Assembly: GCA_012295275.1 (NCBI GenBank)
Contig: CM022665.1
Coordinates: 8,257,976 to 8,321,975, forward strand
Direction: 5' to 3'
DNA length: 64,000 bases
DNA from: Chrysomallon squamiferum
Taxonomy: Eukaryota; Mollusca; Gastropoda; Neomphalida; Peltospiridae
The translations under genes were made by a program, and so were the position numbers. This document shows, in pieces, positions 35,820 to 51,920 of the stretch (within the stretch, counting starts at the first letter, position 1; each line of letters opens with the position of its first letter). The notes beneath the pieces were generated by a model. The model made no database searches. It was given only the letters and a program-made list of their open reading frames with translations, and was not told where the DNA came from.

Positions 35820-38800
35820 CTAATGGTCATGCAGAATTTCCCACAAACAGTTAGCAAGAGCTGTTGATGATTCAATAGCACTCATTGCCTGGTAACTTAA
35901 ATGATTTTCTCTTTTTTTGATTAGACTGAAAAAAAGAAAATATTCAAAGCATATAAACAAACAGTCTGTGAAAAATAAAAAGTACTTGACTGATAATAAA
36001 ATTCTTAATTAATTTATGTACAAATATAAACAAATTAATTGAAATAAAATCTTATGATCTATAAACTTTAAGGCTTATTTTGTGATTGCAAATGAACAAA
36101 AACAAATAAAAAGAACTAATAAAAAGGAATTTTACCTTCTTCCCAGAGCAGAGTACCGTGCAAGATTGCGCAGTATCAGTCCTGCAGTAAGTCGAATGTG
36201 CTTTGTAACTGGACCTTCTCGAGAATCCTAAGAAAGAAAAGACAATTGTGATACAGGAAAATAATTATAGAGAATTCAGCTATGGAAAAAGAATCACAAA
36301 ATAATCTTTTCATTAATTAATGCACAATAGTTCAGGCACAGAAATGATGGTATCTGGAGTGTTTCTGAAGAGTCACTGTCTGTTTGCAGTTTTTAAGATA
36401 CAGACAAGAAATCTATAAAATGAGTTGAATCTCAAATATGAAACAAGGAAAAGAAATCACAAAAACTATGAAAATTGAACTACACCAGCAACATAAAAGA
36501 CTTTTTAATAAGTATTATTAGTTAAACATTTTTTAAAATGAAATTACTATATTATTACTTTGTGGTAATAAAAGGGTTTTTAATTTCGTGTTTGTCTTTA
36601 CCATGCAGTGAAGTAATATTAATATTAATTAGATTAATAACTATTTAAGAAAATATGTACTTGGAATTCTGCAAATGGGGATCGAACAGAAAATCTCTTA
36701 ATGGCCTGCATAGCAGCATCTGCTGGATATATAAGAACACTGGCAGGAGGAGCAGGTGGAGCCACAGTCCCACGCTGAGATGCCTGGTGCCGTCTGATGG
36801 TGGCTGCCCTTAGTGCACTTTCAGAGCAATGATGATCCTAAGAAGAAATATTTCCGTATACATTTTTTTTATTTCCTAACTGTTTTATTATTACTGTAGC
36901 AAAATTGTAATACATGAAACTGTCAAAAAGGCAGGTTTTTGGTTGTTGTTTTTTTTAGCTTTTGCTGGAGACTATCATTTTGATTTCACAAAAAAAAAAA
37001 AAAAAAAAAAAGGCCAAACAAACACAGAAAGAAAGATAGCAGCAGAACTTCTGATAGGATATTCTATTTGTTTTGACCAGCGATGCTTAATCTGTTCACT
37101 CTACTTAAAATCACTAAGGTCACTCTACTTAAAATATGAACAATATCAAATAACACTTTTACCTGACAGTGGGTAACAAGAGACCATCTTGTCCTCTGTA
37201 AAACTTCACATCCTTCCCACTTACAAAATCCATCAGTATCCTCCTTTACATGGTGATGACTAACATGAAAGAATACTGAACGCGAGTTTTCAAAACACCT
37301 ACATTCAAGAAAAATAGAATTATCAAAAAATAAATACGTAAGTACTTTTACACTTTTTCCAAATGTCTTCATGTTCATGCATCAAAATTTTATTTTTCAA
37401 AATGATTATAAAGCAAACCAGTAATTATATTAATATTATTGTAAATTATCTTAAATTTAAAAAAAAAACTAAAATATATCACACTTTAATATGGATCTTG
37501 TTTTAATATTATATAAAACACAAAAGAACTAAGGGTTAAGAAAATCACTTACTTTTTACATCCTTCCCATTCACAGACATACTCTGGACCAACAGGCACC
37601 ACTATTGCTGGACTCTTGGATTCTGAACTGCCTGAACTAGCATTGCTTCTATTGCGTTTTCTTGGTTTAGCTTTTTTCTTCTCTGTTTTAGCACTACTCA
37701 CGTTTTTATCTACTTTATCAGAATCAATGTTAAAAGTCTGAATAGTCAATGTTACTGGAGTGGAATGTTTTTCAGAAACTGACTCAGCAGTTGATGATGC
37801 AAAGCTGTCTGAACTTAATTCCCCATCTCTAGATTCTGGAGTGGGAACATGTCTTGTATCACAAATTTTATTATCAACAACTTTCTCTACAGAAATGTCC
37901 ATTTTTTCAGTTCGGTCTTTACACGTCTGCTTCAGCAGCAATGGTTTCTGTTCGGAAGTCAAACTCTGCATTGTGACAGGACATTTCTGGTCTACTGGGC
38001 TAAAAGTCATACCTATACCATTGCCAGTTAAATCACAATTTGTAACAGTACCAAAAGATTTCACAGCATGATTTGAATTCAAGTTCTGAGTTTTAATAAT
38101 AAATTCACTGGTGCTGTTAACAGCTGGTTGGCCATGCAAGGGAATTCTTTGTTCAGTGTTATGCTCTAAATATTTACTGGTAATTACATCTCTTTTACTG
38201 TCAATGTCCATATCTTGTTCAGCTGAATTGTCACCATTGTCCATATGAATTGTAATACCATTCAATTTATTTGACTTTTCGATTAACATAGATAGTTTTT
38301 CTTTGTTAAACATCTTTGAGATGGAATTACCAGCATTTTCTTTACAAAAAACGATATCCTGACCATTGGGAAGGCTTCCATTTTCTTTAGATTCACACAC
38401 AGGTGAAGGAGACATGTCCTGATCAACACTCAGAGGAGAATCAAGTGGAGAATTCAAGCCATTTACCAATCCAGTGGGAATGCTATTTGCATTTGCCAGG
38501 AAACTGTTTTGATCAGCAAAATAGTCCATTTCCAGACTTTTAGAAGAGACGCTTCCTGCATTGTTCTTCAGCTTTACTTCTGAAATTCCAGCAGATTTAT
38601 TATTCACTATATTGCACTTGTTTTCAGGTGGGTTTTGTCTTGATACACTATTTTCTTCAGGTTTAATTATACATTTTTCTGCAGTTAAAGAATGACCATA
38701 TGATAATTCACAATTCCCAAATGCTTTGGCTGTTACAATTCGATCCAAAGTTTTGTCTGCTAATGTTATTTTATTTAAAACTTTTGTATTTGGTGAAGAA

Positions 38801-41800
38801 AGGTCACTTAAATTTTCACCTAAAAAATTACTAGAATTTAATGACTTTTCAGAAAGAGTTGTTGAAAGGTTTGATGTCTTTACACCATTATTTGCCACTG
38901 GTTTCTGTTCATTACCTGATGTGACCAAAACTGTGTTAGTATTTTGCACAGATGTATTAACAATGGACGGTTTTGAGATTTTGTTCTGCAAATCCTGCAG
39001 CTGCTCTAAGCACTTATTTTCTACCCTTTCAATAAGGGTTTCTGCACCAGACTTAACAATGTCTTTAGCACGTTCCACTTCTCCACAAACTTCAAGCTCA
39101 AATGGCTGTGGAGAAGCTGATCTGGGTGATGAAGGTCCTGACTCAGAAGATGCATGTGATGATTTGGCTTCAGTTTTAGGTGAAGATGGGCATGGAAAAC
39201 ATGTCTCTTTTTCAGAATTTTCAATCTTCTTCTTTTTAATGGATTTAGGTGATGATGGCTTTGTCAACTGACTAGAATTGTTCAATGATGTGGAAACAGT
39301 CTGCAGTGTATTCATTGGTGTTTGCTGTGCATCAGCTGCCAATTGTTGAGATTCAGGCTGCACTGTTGATTGCACAGACACAACACAATGTCCTGGCAAA
39401 GCAGATGTATGATTGCTGTTATGTTGGACTAATTCATAATTCACAGCAACCTGAGAGAAACTAATCGAAGCAATCTGCGACTGACTAACATCAGCAATGG
39501 TTTGTGAAGGCACAGCAATTTGATCTGTAAGAATAACCAATGGGCTTGTTGTTACTGGGGCAAGATTATTTGGACTAGGAAATGGTTGTGCTTGTCGTAC
39601 CACCATGTTTTGATTTAATTTTTTGGCCAGTAAACTTTTGATTAGATTTGGATTTGTTGAATCATTAATATTTAGCTGTACAAACTGTGGATGTTGCTGC
39701 ATCTGTTGCTGATGATGATGTTGATGAGACATATCAGCTGGTTTTGGTGCTATTTTCTGATGCCCTGAAGTTGTCTGCAGATGATGCTGAAGAACAGTTT
39801 TTGGTTTTAAAAGTGGAAGATTGGATGTATTTCCTTTTGAGGAAGTAGATTTTGATCCAACATTTAAAACAATTGGAACGGTATTTGTTATCACAGTTGA
39901 GTGAGCTTTGGATGATTTAGTTGATGGTTTAAGAGGGCGTGATGCTTCTTGAGGTTTGCTGCTTGCGACGGATGATCCACTTGCAGATGTTGGCTGCAGT
40001 GAAGCTGGACTCATTGGCTGTGGACTCCCAACACCTGTATGAAGAAGGGGCTGATGTAAAATTATCCTTGAAGGCTCCATCAGACGCTGTCTGAGGGTGG
40101 GTGTTTGAGTTAGATCTATCTGAGGAGGGTTAGGGCTTGACTGAGAAGAGCCACGAATTGAGCTTAGAGTCACAGTGCGTGTTTTAGAAACTGAAAGCAA
40201 GAAACAAAAGAGTGCTACACAACATACAAACACACTACAAAACAATAGTTATAGAACTCAAAATGATTTTCTAAAAACCACAATACTTAAAAATTAGAAT
40301 TCAAATAATTGCACATGCTCCAGCCAGAAAAATAATAAATCAATGTCGTGCTTGTCTGCATGTACCAAAGCAAGCATTTCCCTTAATAACTTCATTACAG
40401 TGCTACTATTGTTATGGTTGCCAAAATAAAATGATTATGATAAATAAAAACCTTTTCGTTTCAGATTGAAACTATTTCCAAAGATCAAATATTTCCAAAA
40501 TGTGATAATGAAGAAATATTTATTATCCCTAATTAATGTATCTTTATGATAAATTATTTTCCTTTATTTATTATTTATTTATTTATTTATTTAAATATAT
40601 TTGTATCTTTTTTAAAGAAAGGTATTTTCATTCAGTTCTGGTATTTCTAACAAATTGCTGTTATGCCAAATCAAAGTTAAACATCAAACACACACTACAT
40701 TTGAACAATAATACATGCAAAATAAATAGGTAACACCAACAGAAATACTAATTGAATGGAATATAAATTTAACATTAGAGGAAGAGTTCTTTCTCCTCTA
40801 GCTACACTGAACTGTAATAGTTCTGTGCCATAACATTATAGACTTAGTTAATAATGTCTTTACTAAAAGACCATAAATAAACATGCATAAACATTGATGT
40901 AATACATATAAAAAATAAGAAAACAATTTATGCAATAGACATCAATAATTCATGCAATGCAACAATCGTGCAGAACTGATGAAAAGCAATCATATAAAAA
41001 ATCAAATACGTAGGAAAGAAGCACTTGAGCAGATTTTGTAGTTAGAGGTATAAATTTGAAATAAAATGATTCCTACATAATTCACAAAATATGCAGGATG
41101 TATTCTTCTGAAAAGATGGCAAGGCACTGAATAGTGCATAAATGATAAGGTCTGAATACTGAAGAATATTTTCTGGATAAATCATGGACAAATATAATTC
41201 ATAAATATGACAGTAAAAAAAGTTACCTAAGTATGATAAGGCAAAATTAAATTCCAAACTCCCAGAACATGCTCTTTATCGGACTTTATTTATTATTAGC
41301 AATTTTCATGCCAAAATAAAATTATGTGAAAAGAAAATATTCTGGTTAAACTGAATGATCTTTTTAAAAAGCAAACTCCCAGTACATAAAACTAATGATA
41401 AACTCAATAAATATTTTAGGAAAAAATGCCAACTCACCTGAGTGAGATATAGAAAACTGTTTGGGAACTGATCGTTTGTTTATGTTAGCAAAGCAACCTT
41501 CTTTATCACCATTTGCTTTCTTCATCTCTGTCATTTCTGACTGAGGAAAAGCAACCCTGTAAATAGATGAAACATTAATATTATTTTTAATAAAAATTCT
41601 ATATCATCAAGATTCAAATAAATATATTCTTAACATTATTTTTGAAATGGAATAATCTTAATTGAATATATAACTACATACTTAACTAGCTGAATGAAAT
41701 CAGCTGATGGTAAAACATCTGCAATGCCAAACTTCCGACAAAACTGGAGGTAGTCTGAGAATAAGTCCACTTGTGTAATTTTGATACCCTTTTTATGTTC

Positions 41801-44800
41801 ATAAGTAGCCTGCAACCTGTAAAAATATATACATGAAAATAATATTGTCATTTGTCTCAAAATTATTCTTCAAGTGAAAACCAGCTTTGTAAATAATGAT
41901 AATAGTAAAAGAAAATGGAACAATCATCTCCCTCCAAATTATTTTATGTTTTAAATTGTTATTTTTTGACAAACTGATGTTTCATGATTGTGGTCAAGCT
42001 ACTTTTATTGTAATTCATAAGTGGCATGAACAGGAGTCTCTTGATACTTATACAGTAAAATATACATCTCAAATCCCTTTCATAAATCAAATTACAAAAA
42101 AATTATCTGATTGACCTTTTTATTTTCTGAGGATAAGGAATATAAAAAATATTCTTACCAGTTTAAAGTGGTGGACTCTATGTCTGATGACAAGTCTGAA
42201 TTTAATGAACAGTCAACTGTCGGAGGTCGTGCTGATGGGTGTTTAGCTGTGAAAATAAATGTAATTAGTCAAATCAAGAAGACAAACATTTTAATCGGTT
42301 TTTTTTAAATGACACCAAAAATAAAATAATCTGATAATTTATCTGTAGAAACGATTCTCTGAATGATCCATCATCTCTATCAAGATGGGCTAATTTATCA
42401 TTTAAATGCATGCCAAAGATAAAGAGCAACAATTAAAACTAATTTACCAGAAATTGGAGTTCCAGGAGGCTGCATAACCATAGTTGCTGGTGGTCGGTTG
42501 TCATTTTCTGCTACTGATTCTGATGATGGAACTGTAGGCTGGGCTTGAACACACTCCACAACTTTAATCCCAATCAGAGAATTTGGACCATAGGATTGAG
42601 CTTCTACTGTTAGCAAGCTTATTAACAAATCTGTTAAGATTAAAAAAAGAAAACTAGTTAAGAATTTGTAATTTATTAATACTAAGGATGAATAAGCAGT
42701 GAAGAAAAATGTTGTTTACATTCACACACAGAGGTATATTTTACAGTAATTACTTTCACATGAAACCTTCTCCCCACCTCACCAAAAGACATTATCTAGA
42801 CATATGTAGAAATAAAAAAACAATCATTCATGATTATTAAACTTTTACTATTAATTTTACCTAATGTCAAAAGATAAATGAGGGAAATTTTTTATTTTTG
42901 GATGATGACTTTAATAGATAAACTTACCAACAGCATTTCTGACAGCTGCAATTCTGGTTGTAGTTTCATCACCAAGTTCTGAGAGCTGATACATTGTCTC
43001 AAGCGTGTGAACAATCAACTGAATGTCATAGACAGTAAGTAGTTGACACAACCGATTGTAGGTCTTATCTTCAAGAGTTTCTGACAGAATAGTTTCATTT
43101 TGTTCAATGACACACAACTTGCCAAGAATTTCTAAAGCTGCAAGAAGAATACATATGATTTTGAAATTACAGATAGTAATCATTTATTCTTAATTTAACT
43201 TTTTTATTTCTATTTTCTTCTTCATTAAGTTCAAATTGAAATCATTAAGGTTCTATTCAAATAAAAAGTAGAATTTACAATTTGCTTAGTTTGACATACC
43301 CAAACACACATACACATCTTTGATTTTACAGAGTGACTGCTAAAATAATGTTAATCTGTATGAAATAGCTTACAAGTAGTTAACAACATATTTCCTCCCC
43401 CATCTCCAAGTTACAACATTCTAAGCTCAGTCTCAAATAAAGCCTAAATAAATATAATAATGTAGATAATGCAGATTATGAAACAGGACATTATAATTAA
43501 AATATGGACTGCAGAAATTAGCAATCACAGTTGTAACAATATTTAAACACAAATTCTTACCTCTGACAATAACAAACTTGTCATCTGAATAAAGCCCATC
43601 AGTGACCAAACCCAACAGCAATTTAGTACTGCTGTCCTCAGCAGGTGCCAGCACCATCTGATCAAAGAAGCAAGTTAGATTTAGAACTTAATGGATGGAT
43701 ATGATTTGGGAAATACTATTTAATTATCAACAAATGCAATACTTAGTCACTTGGTTAAAACATAGGAACTAGGAGGTAGTTAATGATAGGAAAAATGTTT
43801 AAGATCACTTGTCATTTAAAGAATTTAATGCCTCAAAAAAGCAGCTGAACATATTTAATGTGGAATCCTAAAGTCATTTTAAAGTGTTTGTCTATCCACA
43901 TAGGTTTTCAATAATAAAACTGTTTCTTTCAAATAAATAATATTTGTCAGTCTAACAAGGTAATACATATATATATATATATATTTTACTTGTTTTGAAG
44001 AATTCAATTTAATTCACACCAAAGTAAGATTAGTGTTTGAGCAGCACTGTTACCTGAGTGGCTAGATTGCCTAAGGTATCAAGAGCTAGCTGTTTCAGTG
44101 ATCCATATGAGCTGTGCACACACAACAGAAGAAATCTGGAGAGAGAGAAGGGAAAAAAAAAAAAATGAATGTATGCAACTTAAAAATAAAACCTTAATAA
44201 AACAGTAATGGTATTTTCTGCCAACTGTTTGTTAACATAGAAGTAAAGGTTTTAATTACAAAATATTTTTAAAAGTACTTAAGAAGCATAAACAGCAATG
44301 TTTAAGTCACTAGAAAGTGAATAGGAGTTAATGTATTTACTCACTTGAAAAATTATTAAGTGATTGCTATTTTAACTATATATCAAACCATAACAACAGC
44401 TTTATAGGTTATAGTTCGGTAGTCTTTCTAAGAAATATAACTTTGTATTACATAATACTGTAGTAAATTATCTCCCATGAATAAACTCTACACTTTTCAA
44501 TACCAGAAGAAAGAAAAAAGAAAAAAAGAAAAAATGTGCAAGAATGATTTAAAACAACAAATATGAAAAACATACTTAAAAACTAATGGATCTGTTGCTA
44601 ATACTTTTTGGTTTTCTTCTTCAAATGAAAGATTCCTTAAAAGAACTGCAAGCTGAAAAATAAAATAAAAATTTTATTAAGCAAAGACATGAAATGCATT
44701 CATAATTTTCTTGTTTCTACTGAAGGGAAAATGTTCAGACAGCTCAGTGGAGTTCTTCACAGCTTAGTTTCAAAACAGGAAATAATTTTGTTGTTAAACC

Positions 44801-47800
44801 AAATATATACATATATTGCTTTTTTCAATATTTGTTCTGTGGTCAACAATTAATAATGACTATTACTTCAAAGTTTCAAATGATTTCACCTGAGTGACTC
44901 TTTGTCCTTCTTTGTCATATATTCCTATATCACGTCCGAGATGTAATACTTCATCACCACAAACAGAATCTGCACAAAAACAAAATTCAACCATTTAATA
45001 TTGGACATAAAAGTTTGTTATTTATTCTTATATTATTCATTCTCTGATATAACAATGACTGAGAGGTATGACAGTTATTTAATTGTTTTTGTGTGAATAC
45101 CAGTTTTTAAACGTTTATAGAAATCTGATCTGCATGAAAAAATAGTTTTGCCTTCTTTGGTACGTTATAAAATATAATTAAAATATAAATTACCTTAAAT
45201 CTGTTGAAAACAGTTGATATTTTAACAGGCCATTTATTACTAATTTTGAAATAAAAATATTAATCATAGCCAAAATACTAAAACAACATTTTATCATAAG
45301 ATATTCAGAGTCAGTCTCGATAATCATTTACATTAAAGCTCTTTTGCAGTCAATGGCATAGCAAGAAAAATGTTTTTTGAAAAACACTGCTTGCTCTAAT
45401 GCATTGATTAGTTTTGTTAGCATTACTACTCAACTACTGGGTTTAATATAGCATTAGTTCTTAAAACTATCAAAGGGTCTTCTTCAAAATGAATCAAAAA
45501 TTTTCACAGAGAATGATATTTTCTATGATTTACTCAGTAAATTAAAGGAAATAAATCTCTCTTACCTCTAGAATACTGTGTACCACCAAACGTTATCAAA
45601 TTTTTAGCTATTTCATTTTTCACACATTCAAACCAAAACTGAAAATAAAAGTAAAAAAGCATCAATACATTAGCAACAGAAATTGAAAAAAATGTCATCA
45701 ACATGTCCGCTATTAGAAAAATATATTTAATTTTCATTTTATGCAATGTAATATATCATAAATATAGTACAAATACACTGACGAAACTACAAATATTTAC
45801 AGTTATACAGAAGGCATTATATATGTTTAAAATACTTTTCAAAATTTATTCAAATTAATGAAATGGCAAAATAACAAAAAGTAAGATACAAATAAGCAGT
45901 ATCATACAAATCAAATGAAAACATTATGGATGATACTTTAAAAAAATTTGGCATGCAACTCAAAAACAAAGCAGAGGATTTAAGAAAAAAGAGAGAATAA
46001 ATAAAAACATGAATGACATTGTTTAACAAATTGTTGAAAATGGCTTACCCGTAAAAAGTCTCTTTTCGAATAATTTATCCATCCATTGAGGTACAATTCT
46101 TCAAAACATGTAAAATCTGAAAAATAGAAAAAAAGACTAATGAGTAATATTAACAAAAGTAAATATGGCAATAAACAAGCATACAAAAACTGTCATCTGC
46201 TGTTTACTTAAAATCATACAAAATCTGAATAACTTTCATTATGAAAGTAGAGGTACACAAAGATTATAATTATATAAAATGAAAGTCAAGTTTATAAAAA
46301 AATATTTTAAAGAATATCCACTCACACAGGAAATCAGTTTCAATATTATTATTTAATATAACTTTAGTAAAAAAAAAAAAAAAATTTAAAGTTCCAAAGC
46401 AATTACTGCCTATATTTATTTCTGTTTGTCACATTATGTATCACAAACAAAAACATTCTTCATATTTGTTTTGGGAATGAAAGTAATACAAAGCTAATGT
46501 AGTACATTATCATCATTGTTAAATAAAACATTTATTAATCTTTGATTAATATTACCTTAATTCAGCTCCATAAAAATAAACAGCATATGATAACAAATTC
46601 AAAAGGATGTTTTAAATTTAAATAACCCCTAAATTTACCTAGTTGTTTTAGGAGTAAATATAAAAATAAAAAAAAATTAAAAAAAAGTTTCTTTGATATA
46701 TTTACCTTCTTCATCAAAAATTCCAACATGAGCTAATAATAGTGGTATGATGTGTTGTGATTTCTCTAGCTTTAAGCAGTGACGGCCTTCATTGGAGAGT
46801 AATGTACACACATTGAAAACAAAATCTACTTCATTAGGTAGTCCTGAGATCAAAGATTTTTCCAGTTTATCATAATCACCAGCTTGCAGAAGGTCTGCTG
46901 ATAAACCATGAGCCTGCCTCACAGCATCTAAAATGAGAAACATTTATTACACACTTCCAATGTATTAATAGTTAATATGAATTTGTTTGAAAAAGGAAAA
47001 CTGCTTTATTAGCAGTGAAAATGGTTTATGTATTAAACAATAAAATCCAAGCATTAACAAAACAAATAAGGATGGTTGTAAAACAAATCACTATTGTAAC
47101 AGAATGTATAATGTTTAATTCACTAAATTAACAACAGTAATTCTATTTGGTTACAGTTTATACACCTGCTGGCCTACCAAACTTAGAATAAAAATTACAA
47201 ATTTGCATCTTCAGTTTGATGTAACATATTTCTACAGAACTACTGGATAATAATTATTTCACCTGAAATATGATGTTGAGCAGAGTTGTATGTTAATGGA
47301 TAACCATAAATTGGAGTACAAGCTTTCTTCCTAGCTGGATGATCATCATCTTCTACCCGTGGCCGATTTGGGTCTTCTCCCAAGAAATGGACTTTTTCAT
47401 ATGTATTAAGAAACCTGAAAATGACACATAATAATAATATAAGGTCTAAAGATAACTGAATGATTTATTTTATTTTATGCAGCTTAGTATGTCATAAAGG
47501 CCAATTAAACATTCCCAAAAAATTATAATGTTACCAACAAAAAATATTATTTTGTGTATTCACAAGTACAAATACTGCCTTAAGTGAGACAAATCAAATA
47601 CATATTTGCTTTCATTCACTTGGTGTTTGGGGGATCTTTATTCTAGTTACTAGATTAATTCAGAATTGGTAATTTAAAAACAATAAATGTCATTATTACT
47701 TTTATTCTTTTTGGTATTACATGATTACATCTGACTTTTTAAATTAAAATTTCAGTTAATGATGAATTGTTGATAAAATGAACTGGTAATATACACTTAT

Positions 47801-50800
47801 GAAATAAAACAGAGCATCCTTTTTATGTTAACAGTATCTTATAACGTAAAGGAAAAAAAAAAAAAAAAAAATGGAAAGAAAATGTAATTAAAAAGATATT
47901 TTTAAAAATCTTAGAAAATTGTCAACTTTAATGTCCTTGCTCTATTTAAACTTCTGTTTGTAAAATGACATTACGATGAAAGTGAATATATCATATTGTG
48001 TTTATATGTTTATGCCTTGTGTTTTATTATTGTACGTAAGTATTTGCATAAACAAAAAATATAAAGAATTAAAAATAAAAACATTTAAAAATCAAGCCAC
48101 TTTTGAATATACTAAATATAGTTAGGAATGTATTTGAATTTTTTGACAGAAAAAGAGTATATTTTGCAAATGAATTTAGTAATAAATCTTTTTCTGTTTT
48201 AAAAATGTTTTACTTAAACTGATCCAATTCAACAGTGCATACATTTACATACATTTCAATATCTACATTTAATTTAACAATAACCTTTGTCTGATTTCAC
48301 TACAAATTAATTAATATTATAAACCATACAACTGTACTTAAAGAAGGAGAAGGGGAAAAAATGTAGACATGTACTGTATTACCTGTTGAACTACTGTAGT
48401 TTTAAACCCACTGGCAAGCCATGTAAGATTTCATGAAATATTTTTAAAAAATAACCCTATTTTATAATCCATCTTTTGTGGCCAACTTTTCTGACTGCAG
48501 GCTCAGACAGCTTTGACATATGAATACCTTAACTGTGTTTACAATTCATACAATCTCATGTTAATATTATCCTATCTGTCAATAGCTGTGACCTGGAAAC
48601 TTTATAAAGTGTTATGCAAGACACTCAAGAACATATTGTTTGTGTGTATGTGTGTTCTGTGTGCATGCATGTGTATGTTTTTATTTTTGAATTATAGAAG
48701 TATAGGAAAGAATTACAAGGCCTGTTCATGACTTTTTTTTTTTTTCTTCTTCTTCTCTTTCTTGTAGTTAGTTATACTTCACTTTGCTGGTACAGCATAT
48801 TTTTATATTTTCCATTACAAAATATATAGACTGTATTAAATTTTAACAGATAATTTATGTAACAATATGTAACTCAAAAACCGTAACATATTTTTTTCAT
48901 ATAAGTGATTAATTATCAACATATTTTCTTCATGAACCTAAAATATAATTTCCTTTCAAACACAATAGTAAACAGTTAGAAAGAATGTAGCAGGCCATGG
49001 TGGCTGCTTTACTATTTATGTGAATGTGAATATGAATGTAAAAGATCCCTTGCTGCTAATGAAAAAGGTACCATATTATGTAATGGAAGCAGATTTCCTT
49101 TCATATTAATTGCGAAGCCATGTGCATGACAGGATGTAATTACAAATGCACTCAGTGCATAATTTATATATATAAAAATAAAAATAAAAATAAAAAACAT
49201 TAAAAACTTTTTCTGCTCTAAAAAGTTTAAATATTATTTTAAATTAACTGCACTTTAGGATTTAGCAACTGCTTTCCAGACTACTGCAATTCCCAGATAA
49301 GCTGTGGTGAAATAAAAATGTATAATTCAACCACAGAGCTTTTTAAGTCAGATATTAAATTCTGCCAATAACAGAAATTAATTAAGTATATCTATATTGT
49401 AAGTCTTAGATTAAAGAAGATCACAAAGTTTTTCTATTACTCTGTTTATTCACAGTGTATGTTAATGGTAGAAAAAGAAATTAAAAAAAATACTTATAAT
49501 CACTCACAGTTAAAACTTGGTGTATATTTTTGTGTGTGTCTAAATTTACAATTAATTTTTTTAAATTCTGATCTTATTTTATTTCATATACCACTGTTTG
49601 ATATCCAACAACTGGACAAATTTTATTTATTTTATTTTTTGTGTTGGATTACTATTTAACATCCATTATATTTTTTTTAAATGAATAACAATGAAAACAT
49701 GCTCACACTTGTATAGTATTACTTTTATAACTTTTTAGTTTTGCAGTTACATGTATAAAAGGGTTTACAAGTGATTTATTTGAAATTAGTAATGTCATTA
49801 TTTAAAAAGAAAAAGGTCCTGTAAATCAAACTATTTCCTTCTTAAATATTGCTTATAATCTTGATTTGTAAACTGAAATCAATTTTTAAAATTTACCTTT
49901 AGAATGATTTGCTTCATAGATTTGTTTTCCATTATTATACATTTTAAGCAGCTTTAAAATTAAAATTCATTTTATATTTAAATTAACACACACACACACA
50001 TATTTATATAAAATAGGTGAAAGTCAGCCTAATGAAAAAATGAAATAAAATATATAAATCAAAAAGATATACAGCACAAATATGTATATATACGAAGACA
50101 TGTATACATGTAGAAAACCTGTTTCTTCATAATGTGTATACCATTAAGGATTTAAATAAGCTATCTAACAAATGAACTAATTACATAAGGCAACAAAAAT
50201 AATCAGAATGTGATTAAATCAAAAGTAAGGTTAAATGTATAAATATTGTGCACTGATAACAAAATCAGTTACAAAGTTTGAAACAAGTTCAAAATATAAT
50301 CAATACAGATTATACAAAGAAAAAGAAAATGAACCATACACAAGTTTAATTATTAACAAATAAAAATAGATTCAGATTTCATAACAGTTGTAGGAAGTAA
50401 ATAAAACTTGACAGTACAGAGCATACTGATGCTACTTGGTGTTCTTTGGTAATGCTATTTACATATGCTTGTATGAGTGAACTTAATGTTTACTAAATAA
50501 CAGCTGTGTTGGAAAAAACTACTTATTTAAACCTGCATAGACAAGTCTGCTTATTTATCAGTTTTATACACAAAGGTGTACATATTAAAGATCAAATGTC
50601 TGCAAACAAATTTTTCCTCATATCAGTGAGGAAATTTTCATACATTTTTTGGTGATAGAGTAGCTTCACTTTTACTTAAAGACGTTCATTAATTCTGTGT
50701 AATTATAATTCAAAAACAATCAGATGTAAATATTTATTTATTTATTATTTTTTGTTAATACTATTTATATCATTACATATTTATACACTAAAACAATCGA

Positions 50801-51889
50801 ATTTTATAACAAATATTTACTATGTATTTTAACCTGCACTTTTCAAATTTTTTCATGCCATATGATATATTCAAAATGTATGGTTAGTATTTTACATAAT
50901 GAAAACAAATGAATGGCATACTGTTTTAATTCTTCATTTGTTCAACAATGTAGAAATTAATACATAGCAATTTTCAGATGAATTTTTTAATTAAATGACA
51001 GTATAAATAAATGACAAAAGGACAAGTTCTGTTGTTTTATATTAATCATAAGAGCACTTTCATTTTCAACTATAATTGTGATGTCACTGTTATAACTGCA
51101 CATTTATTTATTTTTGAGGGGGGGGGTCCATAGTGTTGAAATGTGCAATCAAATAAAAATGTGCAAGGCAATTTGTATAAATAAAAGTAACATGATGTAC
51201 ATAATTTGGATTAAAATATATTTAGAACTATGCTTAGTGGGTGTTATGATTATTGCTGTTTACTGAAAGAAAATGTATAATTGACAACAAACCAAAATAT
51301 TTTATGTAAATGTTTAAAAAAAAAATTTGTGTAAAATTTGTTTTATCTGAAAGTTTCATTACTATCAACGTTTTTTCATTATCACAAACTGTAAGAGATG
51401 GGGAGTTTATTCTGGTCATTTAAAAGGATAGTTTATTAAAAAGTTACAGTTAAACTTGAACAGTCAAATATTTTCTGGTAATTCCATTATAAACAATTAC
51501 AAGCTTTTACTTGAACTCTAAAAATGTGACGACATGAAAACTTTAAAAAAATAAAATTCCTATAATTAACAATAAAAATGTGTTAAAAGATCATATGAAA
51601 TAAAATACTTGAGGCTGAAAAAGCTCTGGAGTAGGTATGCACTAAAATTATTTAGATATGGTGTGTAATACAGAGAAATCAGAAATACTATTTTAAGTAA
51701 AAAGTGTTCACCCTAGTTATTGTTTCTTTTTAATTAGTGATCGTATTTTCCTGTATCCACTTCCTCTTTCACTTTTCAAGTACATAAAATTATCAGTAAC
51801 TTGTCAGTTGTGTAGAAAATCCTATAAATTCTTGTTTCAAAAGTTTCACGTTTAATATAAATAAATAAAGATATAAAGTTGTTTATAAA

Positions 51890-51920
<31 letters not shown>

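Noticed and set aside
38726-39271. 181-residue plus-strand open frame
   Set aside because: Antisense shadow of the large ARID2 exon, whose minus-strand reading has 878 uninterrupted codons and matches the family.
40191-40245. Extension of the large ARID2 frame to a Met at 40245 ([14 protein letters not shown]...)
   Set aside because: This stretch is intron: a ttgctttcag acceptor lies at 40191-40193 and the upstream exon (41556-41438) joins in the correct phase.
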